From assembly GCA_021807585.1 (NCBI GenBank), contig JAKBCQ010000058.1, positions 1 to 8,889 of the forward strand: a stretch of DNA of 8,889 nucleotides, in the 5' to 3' direction. The stretch's first letter is position 1. The number at the start of each line of letters is the position of its first letter. A program made the translations under genes and the position numbers. The DNA is from Planctomycetota bacterium (GTDB lineage Bacteria; Planctomycetota; Planctomycetia; Isosphaerales; Isosphaeraceae). Below are positions 1 through 6,693 of this stretch, in pieces. The notes under the pieces were generated by a model. That model was not told where the DNA came from, made no database searches, and was given only the letters and a program-made list of their open reading frames with translations.

Positions 1-190
1 TACATATCACGACCGTTTCGCAAGCTACGTGACCGTCGGCGGTTTCAAATCCGATCACGACCCCGCCGCCGAGGAGCTGCGAAAGAAAATCTACAAATTG
101 TCGATCGATATGCTCAAGGAGCGGAAAATCGAGACCCCCTTCGGACCCCAACCCGGTCCGTTGATGGCGGTTCCTCACGACGCCAAATAA
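1..190 (+). CDS. C-terminal fragment of an unrecognised protein (5' end outside window)
   Basis: An open frame enters from the left edge (first full codon at position 2) and ends at TAA 188-190, leaving 62 visible residues. The fragment begins TYHDRFASYVTVGGF, continues with a Lys/Glu-rich, probably helical stretch, and ends in a Pro/Gly-rich tail (PFGPQPGPLMAV). I see no catalytic motif and no membrane segment. The SYVTVGGF motif followed by a D-P and a short helix reminds me of conserved hypothetical proteins of planctomycetes, but I cannot name a family. GC-rich third positions match the neighbouring genes, which supports real coding. It lies 65 nt upstream of rdgB on the same strand. The intervening inverted repeat starts at its stop codon, so read-through into rdgB may be limited. 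Confidence 0.6.
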   Translation, partial: TYHDRFASYVTVGGFKSDHDPAAEELRKKIYKLSIDMLKERKIETPFGPQPGPLMAVPHDAK

Positions 191-233
191 GAATCGCTCC
201 CGGGCGTGAAAGTACGCCGCCGTCGATTCTTAT
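187..233. repeat. Nested inverted repeat between the upstream gene and rdgB
   Basis: The arms ATAAGAATCG (187-196) and CGATTCTTAT (224-233) are perfect 10-bp reverse complements. Inside them is a second hairpin, GGCGT (203-207) and ACGCC (214-218), with a six-base loop GAAAGT. The left arm contains the stop codon of the upstream gene. The right arm runs into the AT-rich stretch TATAAATAAT before the rdgB start. The structure could end transcription of the upstream gene, or act as a leader structure or operator for rdgB. There is no uninterrupted T-run after the outer stem, so a canonical intrinsic terminator is not proven. The repeat itself is read directly from the sequence; its role is inference. 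Confidence 0.55.
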
Positions 234-255
234 AAATAATCAAGAGAAACTTCTT

Positions 256-900
256 ATGAAAATTCATCGGATTGTCATCGGGACGCGCAACCGCAAAAAG
301 GGGGAGGAGATGATCGAGTTGATCTCTCCCCCCTGGGAATCGAATCCGCGACTTTCGGGGCTCGTCGTCGCGACCCTCGCGGATTTTCTCGACGTCCCCG
401 AGGTCGACGAGGACGCCGCGACGTTCGCCGAGAACGCCTGTAAAAAAGCGTCGGAAACCGCGCGCGCGATCGGCGAGTGGGTTTTGGCGGACGATTCGGG
501 GCTCGCGGTCGACGCCCTCTCGGGCGCCCCGGGGGTTTTGTCGGCCCGCTACGCCGGAACGCACGGCGACGATTCCGCCAACAACGCCAAATTGCTCGCC
601 GAACTAGAAAAAATCGACGACGACAAACGATCCGCGGCGTTCATCTGCGCTCTCGCGCTCGCCGATCCCCAGGGAACCGTTCGCGCCCAGGCTCAGGGGC
701 GATGCCGCGGCGTGATCGCACGCTCCCCGCGCGGCGAGAACGGATTCGGATACGATCCGCTCTTTCTCATTCCCGAATATCACCGCACTTTCGGCGAATT
801 GAGCGTAATTGTTAAACATATGCTCAGCCACCGTGCCCGAGCTTTCGCCGCGATTCGACCTCGCCTCGAGCGGCTCGTCGCGGATCGCCGAGACGCTTAA
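256..900 (+). CDS. rdgB: RdgB/HAM1 family XTP/dITP diphosphatase (non-canonical purine NTP pyrophosphatase)
   Basis: The 214-residue protein is slightly longer than the usual ~195-205 of this family. These cytosolic enzymes hydrolyse dITP, ITP and XTP to the monophosphate plus PPi, which keeps deaminated purines out of DNA and RNA. Family motifs appear in order: the nucleotide-binding loop GTRNRKK (residues 9-15), TFAENA (56-61), LADDSGLAVDAL (77-88) followed by GAPGVLSARYAG, GENGFGYDPLF (160-170) and SHRARAF (191-197). D80 is the expected catalytic Asp. The segment before SHR reads SVIVKHML instead of the usual acidic E-E-K-N-type sequence, so it is somewhat divergent. ATG 256 places the first beta strand directly at the N-terminus, as in homologues. 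A weak AAGAGA lies about ten bases upstream. The gene converges on dnaE, with 105 bp between the stop codons. Confidence 0.96.
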   Translation: MKIHRIVIGTRNRKKGEEMIELISPPWESNPRLSGLVVATLADFLDVPEVDEDAATFAENACKKASETARAIGEWVLADDSGLAVDALSGAPGVLSARYAGTHGDDSANNAKLLAELEKIDDDKRSAAFICALALADPQGTVRAQAQGRCRGVIARSPRGENGFGYDPLFLIPEYHRTFGELSVIVKHMLSHRARAFAAIRPRLERLVADRRDA

Positions 901-1005
901 CATAAAAAACACAAAGAATGAACATCTCCAGAAATAATAAAAATGAAAAGCGATCGCCCGTTAAGATCACGACTTGAAACGCGAGCGGGGTCGATCGAAT
1001 CCGCG
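901..1005. other. Convergent intergenic gap between rdgB and dnaE
   Basis: About the first 50 bases are AT-rich and the rest is GC-rich. Read from the dnaE side, a GCGATCGC palindrome is followed by a T-rich stretch (CTTTTCATTTTTATTATTT). This could serve as a poor bidirectional termination zone, but the stem is only four base pairs without a loop. I see no convincing intrinsic terminator and no gene. Confidence 0.4.
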
Positions 1006-4000
1006 TCAATCGTCGTCGTCGACCGGGGGCGGGGGCGCGTCGTCGTCGTCGACCGCGAGCGCGGCGGCCCTCGGCTCGATTTCGATCCGCGCCGTCACTC
1101 CGCGTCGACCCAGCAATCGCACGTTCCCCGCGCCGACGACCGATTCGAGATCCGACAGCAAGCGATCGTCGTGTTTCAACCGATAATTCGATCCCGCTCG
1201 GTAAACGACGCGACCGATATTCTCGAGCCCGATGATCTCCAAAAACAGATCGAGATTGCCCGGCCTGCCGCGAACGTGCCGATTGAGCCGTTCGAGATCC
1301 TCCCCCTGCGTGAACCCCTTGCGAAGTCGAACGATCACTCCCTGAGCGAGCTCGGTCGGCGCCTGTTCGAACGCGATCACTTTCGTCACCACCAGCTCGG
1401 GCGCCTCGCGCCGCCGATCGATCGTTCCCTTGACAAAACAAATTTGGTCGTCCTTGGCGATCGATTCATACTTGGCGAAATCCTCGGGCCAAAGAATCGC
1501 CGGAATCGCTCCCGTCGTATCCTCAAAATTGAATTTGGCCATGCGAGTCAACCCCGATCGACTGTTCTTCACGTTTCGAAGCTGAAGACCCGAGATCATC
1601 CCTCCCAGAACGACCTCGGCCTTCTCGGCGGCGGACGCGAGCTCGATCACCTGATGCGACGCCAACGCCCGCAGCAACGTTTCGTGCCGAGCGAGCGGAT
1701 GGCTCGACATATAAAATCCCAATGCTTTCTTTTCCTCGGCCAAAAGGATCGCGTCGGCGAGCTCCGGGAGATCGGGAAGGGGGGGGGATTCGCGAGCCGC
1801 GGTTTTCGATCCCCCGTCGTCTTTGGAATCGAACGCCTCGAACAAGCTCCGTTGACCCCGTTTCCGATCCTCCTGGCTCGATTGCGCCCCTTGCATCGCC
1901 CGCGGCAAAACCGCCAAAAGTTGCGATCGCCTCGCCCCCAATACGTCGAAAGCCCCCGCTTTGATCAATGTATCAATACATGCTTGCCCGACGATCGTCG
2001 CGGGGGTCCGTTCGCAAAAGTCGAACAGGTCGAGAAACGCCCCTTTCTCTTTACGAGCCGCGACGACCGCGTCGATCGCCTTCTCTCCCACTCCCTTGAT
2101 CGCCGCCAGGCCGAAGTGAATGCGCCTCTCGCCGGCGACTAAAAACGTCGATTCGCCTTCATTGATATCGGGTGAAAGAACGTCAATACCCATGCGTCTG
2201 CAATCGTCAATGTGTTCACAGAGCTTGTCCCGTTCGGCGCCGTCGATCTCGGAAGACAACAGCGCCGCCATGAACTCGGTGGGATAATGAGCCTTCAAAT
2301 ACGCGGTTTGATAAGCGAGCAAAGCATATGCGGTCGAGTGCGATTTGTTGAAGCCGTAGCCGCCGAAGAATTCGATCAGATCGAAGATCTCGGTGGCGAT
2401 CTCCTTCGAAAGCCCGCGCCCCGTCGCCCCCGAAAGGAATTGAGCGCGCCCCTGCGCGATCACCTCGGTTTTCTTTTTCGAAATCGCCTTGATGCACGCG
2501 TACGCTTGCGAAAGCTCGATATCCCCCAACCCGTTCAAAATCCGCATCACCTGCTCTTGGTACACCATCACCCCGTGAGTCTCCTCGAGAACGTCACGCA
2601 TAATCGGATGATGATACCTAGGCTGCTCTTGCTTGTGTTTACGCTTTACATAAGAATCCACCATTCCCCCGTTGAGCGGGCCGGGGCGGTAAAGCGCGTT
2701 CGTCGCGATGATGTCGTTGAAGACGTCGGGCTTCATCTGCACCAAAAGCTCGCGAATTCCCGGCGATTCAAGCTGAAACACCCCCTTCGTTTCGCCCCGC
2801 TGAAGCAATTGATACGTGTCGACGTCGTCGAGCGGGAGCTTCGCAAGGTCGATCTTTTCGCCGCGCACCCGCTCGATCAACTCCAAAGCGCGCTCGAGGA
2901 GCGTCAGATTGCGCAGCCCAAGGAAGTCCATCTTCAGCAGCCCCGCCTTCTCGACGTCTCCCATGTTCCATTGTGTTGTGATGAATTCTTTATCTTTGTC
3001 TTTGTTGGGAAGTTTCTGGAGCGGAACGAGATCCGAGAGGACGCGGTCGGCGATCACCACCCCCGCGGCGTGCGTGCTGACGTTTCGCGGAGTCCCCTCG
3101 AGCTTGATCGCCGTTTCAAGCAGCTTGGCGATCTCGGGATCTTCGTCGCGCAAACGCTTCAGCTCGCGCTCCTGCTCGATCGCCTCCGCGACCGTGATAT
3201 GGAGCGTTTTTGGCACGAGCTTGGCCACTTGGTCGACGCGTGTAAGAGGAATATTGAGCGCCCTGCCGACGTCTCGGATCGCCGCCCGCGCCGCCATCGT
3301 GCCGAACGTGCCGATCTGCGCCACGTTCGCCGCGCCGTACTTGGCTCGAACGTATTCGATCACCTCGTAACGACGTTCCTGGCACAAGTCGATGTCGATA
3401 TCCGGCGCCTCCGACCGACTCGGATCAAGAAAACGTTCAAACAGAAGATCATATTTAATTGGATCAACATGGCTGAGATAAAGCAAGTAACTGACGAGAG
3501 CCCCGCACGCCGATCCTCGCGCCGACGCGGGAATGCCGCGTTCGCGCGCGAACCGGACGAAATCCCAAACGATCAGAAAGTACGACGCGAACCCCATTCG
3601 AACGATGATCGCGAGTTCGCGGTCGAGCCGCGCGACCGCGTCGGCGGGGGGATTCTCGCCGTAGCGATCGAACAGCCCGGCGCGACACAGCTCGGCGAGA
3701 TACGTCTCGGGGGTTTTCTCGTCGGGGGGCTTGAACGACGGAAACGAACGTTTGCCCAGATCCAAACCCGAGTAATCGATCATCGATGCGATCTCGGCCG
3801 AACGCGCCAACGCCTCGGCGTGATCGGGCATCGCCTCGTACATCTCGGCGGGGGATCGAACGAAGAACTCCTCGGTGTCGAACCGCATCCGATTGGGATC
3901 GTCGAGCGTCTTCCCCGTGTTGATGCAAAGGAGAACGTCGTGAGCTTTGGCGTCGTCGCGCGTCAGATAGTGCGCGTCCGAGGTCGCCACCAGCGGCAGC

Positions 4001-4608
4001 CCCATCCGCCGCGCCAGGTCGGTCGCACGCTCGGTGCAATCCTTCTGAATCGAAACCCCGTTGTCCTGGATCTCGACGAAAAAATTCTCGGGACCGAAAA
4101 CCTTCGCGTACCACGCGCACAACGATTCGGCCTCGGCGTTCTTATCGCTTAAAAGGAGATCCGAAAGCTCCGCCGACGCACAGCCGGATAAACAAATAAT
4201 TCCTTCAGAATGTTGTTCAAGAATTTCTTTGTCGATCCGAGGACGATAATAGAACCCCTCAAGAAACGCTCGCGACGAGAGCCTGGAGAGGTTGCGGAAC
4301 CCCTCGGCGTTTTTGGCGAGCAGCGTGAGGTGAAACGCGTATTCCTGACCCGACGCTCCCCCTCCCTTGCGATCGGTTCGTTTAAACGGAGCTACATAAG
4401 TTTCGATGCCGATAATCGGTTGGATTCCCGCGGCCTCGGCGGATCGCTTGAGTTCGACCGCTCCGTAAAGGTTGCCGTGATCGGTCACCGCGATCGCCGG
4501 CATCCCCAGCCGCTTCACCCGATCGACCAGGTCGGGAATCTTGCTCAACCCGTCCAAAAGGCTGTAATGGCTATGACAATGCAAATGAACAAAAGATTGC
4601 TTGCTCAT
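1006..4608 (-). CDS. dnaE: DNA polymerase III alpha subunit (replicative polymerase, DnaE type)
   Basis: This is the 1200-residue catalytic subunit of the replicase, close to the ~1160-residue E. coli protein. The N-terminal PHP domain (about 1-270) starts with HLHCHSHYSLLDG. It keeps H10, H12, D19, H44, E69, H93, C143, D211 and H213, the residues that bind metals in active PHP domains. The polymerase core carries the palm motif PDIDIDLC (402-409; D405 and D407 expected catalytic) and KMDFLGL with the third Asp at D561. Next come a helix-hairpin-helix region (about 831-867), the internal clamp-binding motif QRSLF (919-923), EEKKALGFYMSSHPL (958-972), an OB fold (about 998-1075) and a C-terminal domain to about 1185. 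The last 15 residues are Asp/Pro-rich. ATG 4608 fits because homologues start just before the HLHCHS motif; the ribosome-binding site is weak. A promoter lies about 75 bp upstream. The gene appears monocistronic. Confidence 0.98.
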   Translation of the reverse strand: MSKQSFVHLHCHSHYSLLDGLSKIPDLVDRVKRLGMPAIAVTDHGNLYGAVELKRSAEAAGIQPIIGIETYVAPFKRTDRKGGGASGQEYAFHLTLLAKNAEGFRNLSRLSSRAFLEGFYYRPRIDKEILEQHSEGIICLSGCASAELSDLLLSDKNAEAESLCAWYAKVFGPENFFVEIQDNGVSIQKDCTERATDLARRMGLPLVATSDAHYLTRDDAKAHDVLLCINTGKTLDDPNRMRFDTEEFFVRSPAEMYEAMPDHAEALARSAEIASMIDYSGLDLGKRSFPSFKPPDEKTPETYLAELCRAGLFDRYGENPPADAVARLDRELAIIVRMGFASYFLIVWDFVRFARERGIPASARGSACGALVSYLLYLSHVDPIKYDLLFERFLDPSRSEAPDIDIDLCQERRYEVIEYVRAKYGAANVAQIGTFGTMAARAAIRDVGRALNIPLTRVDQVAKLVPKTLHITVAEAIEQERELKRLRDEDPEIAKLLETAIKLEGTPRNVSTHAAGVVIADRVLSDLVPLQKLPNKDKDKEFITTQWNMGDVEKAGLLKMDFLGLRNLTLLERALELIERVRGEKIDLAKLPLDDVDTYQLLQRGETKGVFQLESPGIRELLVQMKPDVFNDIIATNALYRPGPLNGGMVDSYVKRKHKQEQPRYHHPIMRDVLEETHGVMVYQEQVMRILNGLGDIELSQAYACIKAISKKKTEVIAQGRAQFLSGATGRGLSKEIATEIFDLIEFFGGYGFNKSHSTAYALLAYQTAYLKAHYPTEFMAALLSSEIDGAERDKLCEHIDDCRRMGIDVLSPDINEGESTFLVAGERRIHFGLAAIKGVGEKAIDAVVAARKEKGAFLDLFDFCERTPATIVGQACIDTLIKAGAFDVLGARRSQLLAVLPRAMQGAQSSQEDRKRGQRSLFEAFDSKDDGGSKTAARESPPLPDLPELADAILLAEEKKALGFYMSSHPLARHETLLRALASHQVIELASAAEKAEVVLGGMISGLQLRNVKNSRSGLTRMAKFNFEDTTGAIPAILWPEDFAKYESIAKDDQICFVKGTIDRRREAPELVVTKVIAFEQAPTELAQGVIVRLRKGFTQGEDLERLNRHVRGRPGNLDLFLEIIGLENIGRVVYRAGSNYRLKHDDRLLSDLESVVGAGNVRLLGRRGVTARIEIEPRAAALAVDDDDAPPPPVDDDD

Positions 4609-4683
4609 CTCGGACGCGTTCTCGATCGACGGTTCGGGAAGGTCCGCCGCCGCGGCGACGGCCTTGTTAATGGTAAACGCCGT

Positions 4684-4711
4684 TTTATACGAGGCGGGGG
4701 CGCCGAGTCAA
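4684..4711 (-). promoter_or_regulatory. Putative sigma70-type promoter of dnaE
   Basis: On the minus strand TTGACT (4706-4711) is followed after 16 bases by TATAAA (4684-4689). Each hexamer matches the consensus at five of six positions. Transcription would start near 4677, giving a leader of about 70 nt before the dnaE ATG. The spacer is GC-rich, and an AT-rich tract lies upstream as an UP element would. Confidence 0.6.
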
Positions 4712-4724
4712 TACCCGAGCGTCA

Positions 4725-4775
4725 TAAATGATAAGTGTTAATTAGCGATATGATAATAAAAATAAGTGATAAAAC
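4725..4775. promoter_or_regulatory. AT-rich tract with repeated TGATAA upstream of the dnaE promoter
   Basis: This tract is strongly AT-rich, in sharp contrast to its GC-rich surroundings. It contains TGATAA three times on the plus strand (4729-4734, 4751-4756, 4767-4772) and ATAAGTG twice (4731-4737 and 4762-4768), 31 bp apart, or about three helical turns. It ends some 15-65 bp upstream of the -35 of the dnaE promoter. It may be an UP element or a regulator-binding region. The motifs do not match the DnaA box TTATNCACA. The function is inferred. Confidence 0.4.
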
Positions 4776-5060
4776 GCTTGGGCGCGTCGATTCCGTCCGC
4801 CGAACCGCGCGATCGATCGGATCGAACACGCTTCAAGCAAGCAGGGGGGGAATCGATGCATGACGGTTAGGATTCGATAGAATCGGCCGAGAATCGACCG
4901 ATGGCGAAATGCGATCGATCCGCTACGACGTACGCCTTCTCGGAGACGCTCGACGTTTGAACCGCGCCGCTCGACGACTCCTAGGCGCCGCGATGAATCG
5001 GATCACGACCTCGGCGCCAGGCTCGCATCGACCCGAGCGGATCGCGTTCCGCACGACGAA
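4776..5060. other. Gene-free spacer between the dnaE upstream region and the antitoxin gene
   Basis: No reading frame here resembles a known protein on either strand. A 61-codon plus-strand frame (4909-5094) overlaps the 3' end of the antitoxin gene and is low-complexity Arg/Ser-rich. On the minus strand, directly after the antitoxin stop, only a ~45-codon Arg-rich frame is open, and it does not resemble a RelE, ParE or Doc toxin. The spacer holds a G7 run (4844-4850), a small GATTC-GATA-GAATC hairpin near 4871 and the inverted repeat at 4984-5018. Confidence 0.5.
4984..5018. repeat. Inverted repeat downstream of the antitoxin gene
   Basis: GGCGCCG (4984-4990) and CGGCGCC (5012-5018) form a seven-base-pair GC stem with a 21-base loop. 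It begins 42 nt downstream of the antitoxin stop codon on the minus strand. No T-run follows, so it would be at best a Rho-independent-like pause or an mRNA-end hairpin. Confidence 0.3.
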
Positions 5061-5384
5061 TCATCCCGCGATCTCGACGAGTTCCTCGGGCTGATTCTCC
5101 GCGGTTTTCTGAATCCTCTTCTTCGCGGGTTTGACCGCCGGATCGTCGCCGTCTTCAAGCCCCTGGCTCAAAGCCTCGAGCTGAAGCGCAAGCAGGCGAT
5201 CCGCACGCGTGCGACCGCGGAGAAGCTCAAGGAACGCCTCGGCGCCAATCAGAACCGCCTTGGGCTTGTTGTGAATCGTCAAAACGTACCGGGTCGACGA
5301 GGATTCTTCCAGCGACTCTAAAACCTTGGGTAAATCGCGATGAAGCTCTCGGCTGCCGATAAATCGAACGCTGGACTGAGCCAT
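5061..5384 (-). CDS. Phd/YefM-type antitoxin, apparently without an adjacent toxin
   Basis: The 107-residue cytosolic protein has the Phd/YefM layout. An N-terminal DNA-binding/dimerisation part (about 6-55) reads VRFIGSRELHRDLPKVLESL, then YVLTIHNKPKAVLIGAEAFLELL, matching the family pattern of a short strand, helix, second strand and 'hgkP.AVLi..e.y..Ll'. A long charged tail (about 57-107) would contain the toxin-neutralising segment in a true antitoxin. I chose ATG 5384 over a TTG six codons upstream (5402). GAGG lies six bases before this ATG, and the conserved domain begins right after it. Neither flank encodes a recognisable RelE, Doc or YoeB toxin, so it may be an orphan antitoxin or a stand-alone regulator. 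A promoter with a palindromic -10 region lies about 90 bp upstream, fitting autoregulation. Confidence 0.85.
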   Translation of the reverse strand: MAQSSVRFIGSRELHRDLPKVLESLEESSSTRYVLTIHNKPKAVLIGAEAFLELLRGRTRADRLLALQLEALSQGLEDGDDPAVKPAKKRIQKTAENQPEELVEIAG

Positions 5385-5390
5385 TTCCTT

Positions 5391-5394
5391 CCTC
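5391..5394 (-). promoter_or_regulatory. Ribosome-binding site deciding the antitoxin start
   Basis: GAGG within AGAGGAAGGAA sits six bases before ATG 5384. It lies downstream of the alternative TTG at 5402 and would be inside the coding region if that TTG were used, which favours the ATG. Confidence 0.6.
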
Positions 5395-5470
5395 TGGGCC
5401 AAGATCGGCCGTTAAAAAGGGGGAGAATCCCGCGGCGAAATGTTCCATCGCCCCGGACCGAAAGGTTCAA

Positions 5471-5481
5471 TGATATTATCA
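5471..5481. promoter_or_regulatory. Palindrome overlapping the -10 of the antitoxin promoter, candidate operator
   Basis: TGATA-N-TATCA is a perfect 11-base palindrome with one central base, and it coincides with the -10 element. Phd and YefM proteins are known to repress their own operons by binding palindromes at the promoter. That this site is bound by the encoded protein is inference. Its sequence differs from the GTAC-centred sites of the classical members. Confidence 0.4.
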
Positions 5482-5501
5482 CCACGAGAACCGCGAGTCA
5501 A
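5473..5501 (-). promoter_or_regulatory. Putative sigma70-type promoter of the antitoxin gene
   Basis: On the minus strand TTGACT (5496-5501) is followed after 17 bases by TAATAT (5473-5478). A shifted -10, GATAAT with a 15-base spacer, is also possible. Transcription would start near 5466, leaving a leader of about 80 nt. The -35 hexamer is identical to that of the proposed dnaE promoter. Confidence 0.5.
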
Positions 5502-5711
5502 CCCGCTGGAATCGCTTTTTCCTCTTGAGCCGCGAAGGGATCGAAGACCGAACCTCTTCGGAGCGATCGACCCCACCGTGATTCAATAGAATCCGCTCGA
5601 CCCCATCCATGAAGACAGGCCGCCGAATCAACGACGCCACGATCCTCAAACCGCCGCGGACCCGGAACACATGATCGCACGCCGCCTCGATAATCCACCC
5701 GGCCCGAACGA

Positions 5712-6686
5712 TCAAAATCCCCCTTGATCCACAACCTCACGCCCCGCGATCGTCCCCAACGCCTGCCACGTTTTTAAATCAATCGATTCCTTCACGAACC
5801 GGACCGACCCGTCGCCCGACAAAACGTTCACACCCCCCGGATGACGACTCGTCGCCGTCGCCACAACCTCGCCCGAATAATCGTCGTCGCCAAAATTACA
5901 ACTTGATTTATTTGGAGTAAAAATATGATTGTACCTAGTGTAAAACAGTCCTCCATCCCCCCACCTTTCCCCCGACCACTCGACGTCGCTGATCCAGCGC
6001 GGCGAACGACTCGGCCCCGCGTTCCAACACGCGCTCAACGTCGGATCGGTGATGTAATAATCCGAGAGCGGATCGGGACGCGCCGAATCGCCCAAACAAC
6101 GCTCGCTGAAAAACGCGGTTTGGCTCAAGCCGTCGCGCACCGACGCGGGATTGACCGAACTGTCGAACCAGAACGCTCCGTCGTTTTTCCCCTTCGAATT
6201 CGGCGTCCCGAACGTCAGATTGTAAGGCTTCGTCCCGGCGCACGCCCTGTAATTGTTATGCGACAATCGATACAATTCGAGAATTCCGTCAAAATCGGAT
6301 GGACATAAAAATAAGCCCACTTTTGTCGATAAAGCCGTCGCGTTGAAGGCGCTGTATTCGACGCTGTGTCCCCACGGCACGAAGTCGAAATTCATCGAAT
6401 TAAAAAGGTTTGTTTGTTCAAAATAAGCGAGAAGCTGTGAATGAGCAGACCATCGAGCGACGAAGCCGGGAGGACCTCCTCCGCCGACGCCGAACGGATA
6501 AACGCGCGTCGCGGTTTCGTAATTCGCGAGCGCGACGCCGATTTGTTTGAGGTTATTCATGCATTGCGCGCGCCGCGCCGCCTCGCGCGCCTGCTGAACC
6601 GCGGGAAGGAGCAGACCGACCAAGATCCCGATCACCGCGATCACGACCAAAACCTCGATCAACGTGAATCCGCGACGCGGTTTCAT
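5712..6686 (-). CDS. DUF1559 family protein with prepilin-type N-terminal cleavage/methylation site
   Basis: The 324-residue protein belongs to the large planctomycete DUF1559 family (SBP_bac_10). The N-terminus [20 protein letters not shown] has the type IV prepilin signature: a basic leader, cleavage between G6 and F7, E11 at the conserved +5 position, and a hydrophobic helix to about residue 29. Next come the family motifs [20 protein letters not shown] (31-50) and the Tyr/Pro-rich segment. The C-terminal [19 protein letters not shown] (280-298) precedes a final helix ([15 protein letters not shown]). Family members are predicted to be exported by a type II secretion/pilus-like system and to lie at the envelope; their true function is unknown. 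ATG 6686 has GGAGA seven bases upstream and starts exactly at the prepilin leader. It lies 23 nt after the DUF1583-like gene, so co-transcription and coordinated function are likely. Confidence 0.96.
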   Translation of the reverse strand: MKPRRGFTLIEVLVVIAVIGILVGLLLPAVQQAREAARRAQCMNNLKQIGVALANYETATRVYPFGVGGGGPPGFVARWSAHSQLLAYFEQTNLFNSMNFDFVPWGHSVEYSAFNATALSTKVGLFLCPSDFDGILELYRLSHNNYRACAGTKPYNLTFGTPNSKGKNDGAFWFDSSVNPASVRDGLSQTAFFSERCLGDSARPDPLSDYYITDPTLSACWNAGPSRSPRWISDVEWSGERWGDGGLFYTRYNHIFTPNKSSCNFGDDDYSGEVVATATSRHPGGVNVLSGDGSVRFVKESIDLKTWQALGTIAGREVVDQGGF

Positions 6687-6693
6687 GGCGAAT

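Larger units (their letters stand above)
5385..5711. other. Leader and promoter region of the antitoxin gene; no gene supported
   Basis: The part up to about 5501 holds the leader and promoter of the antitoxin gene. From about 5502 to 5711 there are only two overlapping minus-strand frames of roughly 80 codons with TTG-type or unsupported starts and no recognisable family. A CCGAA-TTCGG stem with a four-base loop lies near 5560. An imperfectly placed TGATCG...CGATCA inverted repeat (5672-5677 and 5709-5714) begins at the stop codon of the DUF1559 gene. No clear intrinsic terminator is visible. Confidence 0.45.

Noticed and set aside
943..2142. 399-codon plus-strand open frame opposite the dnaE 3' end
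   Set aside because: The same antisense artefact: Arg-rich translation, no motif and no sensible ribosome-binding site.
2212..4152. 646-codon plus-strand open frame opposite dnaE
   Set aside because: It lies entirely antisense to the well-supported dnaE, its translation is rich in Arg, His and Asp with no domain, and long antisense frames are expected where codon third positions are strongly GC-biased.
4725..4775. Cluster of DnaA boxes near dnaE
   Set aside because: The TTATCA copies on the minus strand do not match TTATNCACA beyond the first five bases, so an origin or DnaA site is not supported.
4909..5094. 61-codon plus-strand open frame
   Set aside because: It overlaps the 3' end of the antitoxin gene and has Arg/Ser-rich low complexity, no ribosome-binding site and no known family.
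5385..5402. Upstream TTG start for the antitoxin
   Set aside because: The ribosome-binding site AGAGGAAGG lies between this TTG and ATG 5384, so the ATG is preferred.
5479..5740. Two overlapping ~80-codon minus-strand frames after the DUF1559 gene
   Set aside because: They overlap each other and the DUF1559 stop, run into the antitoxin promoter, and show no recognisable motif or good start.
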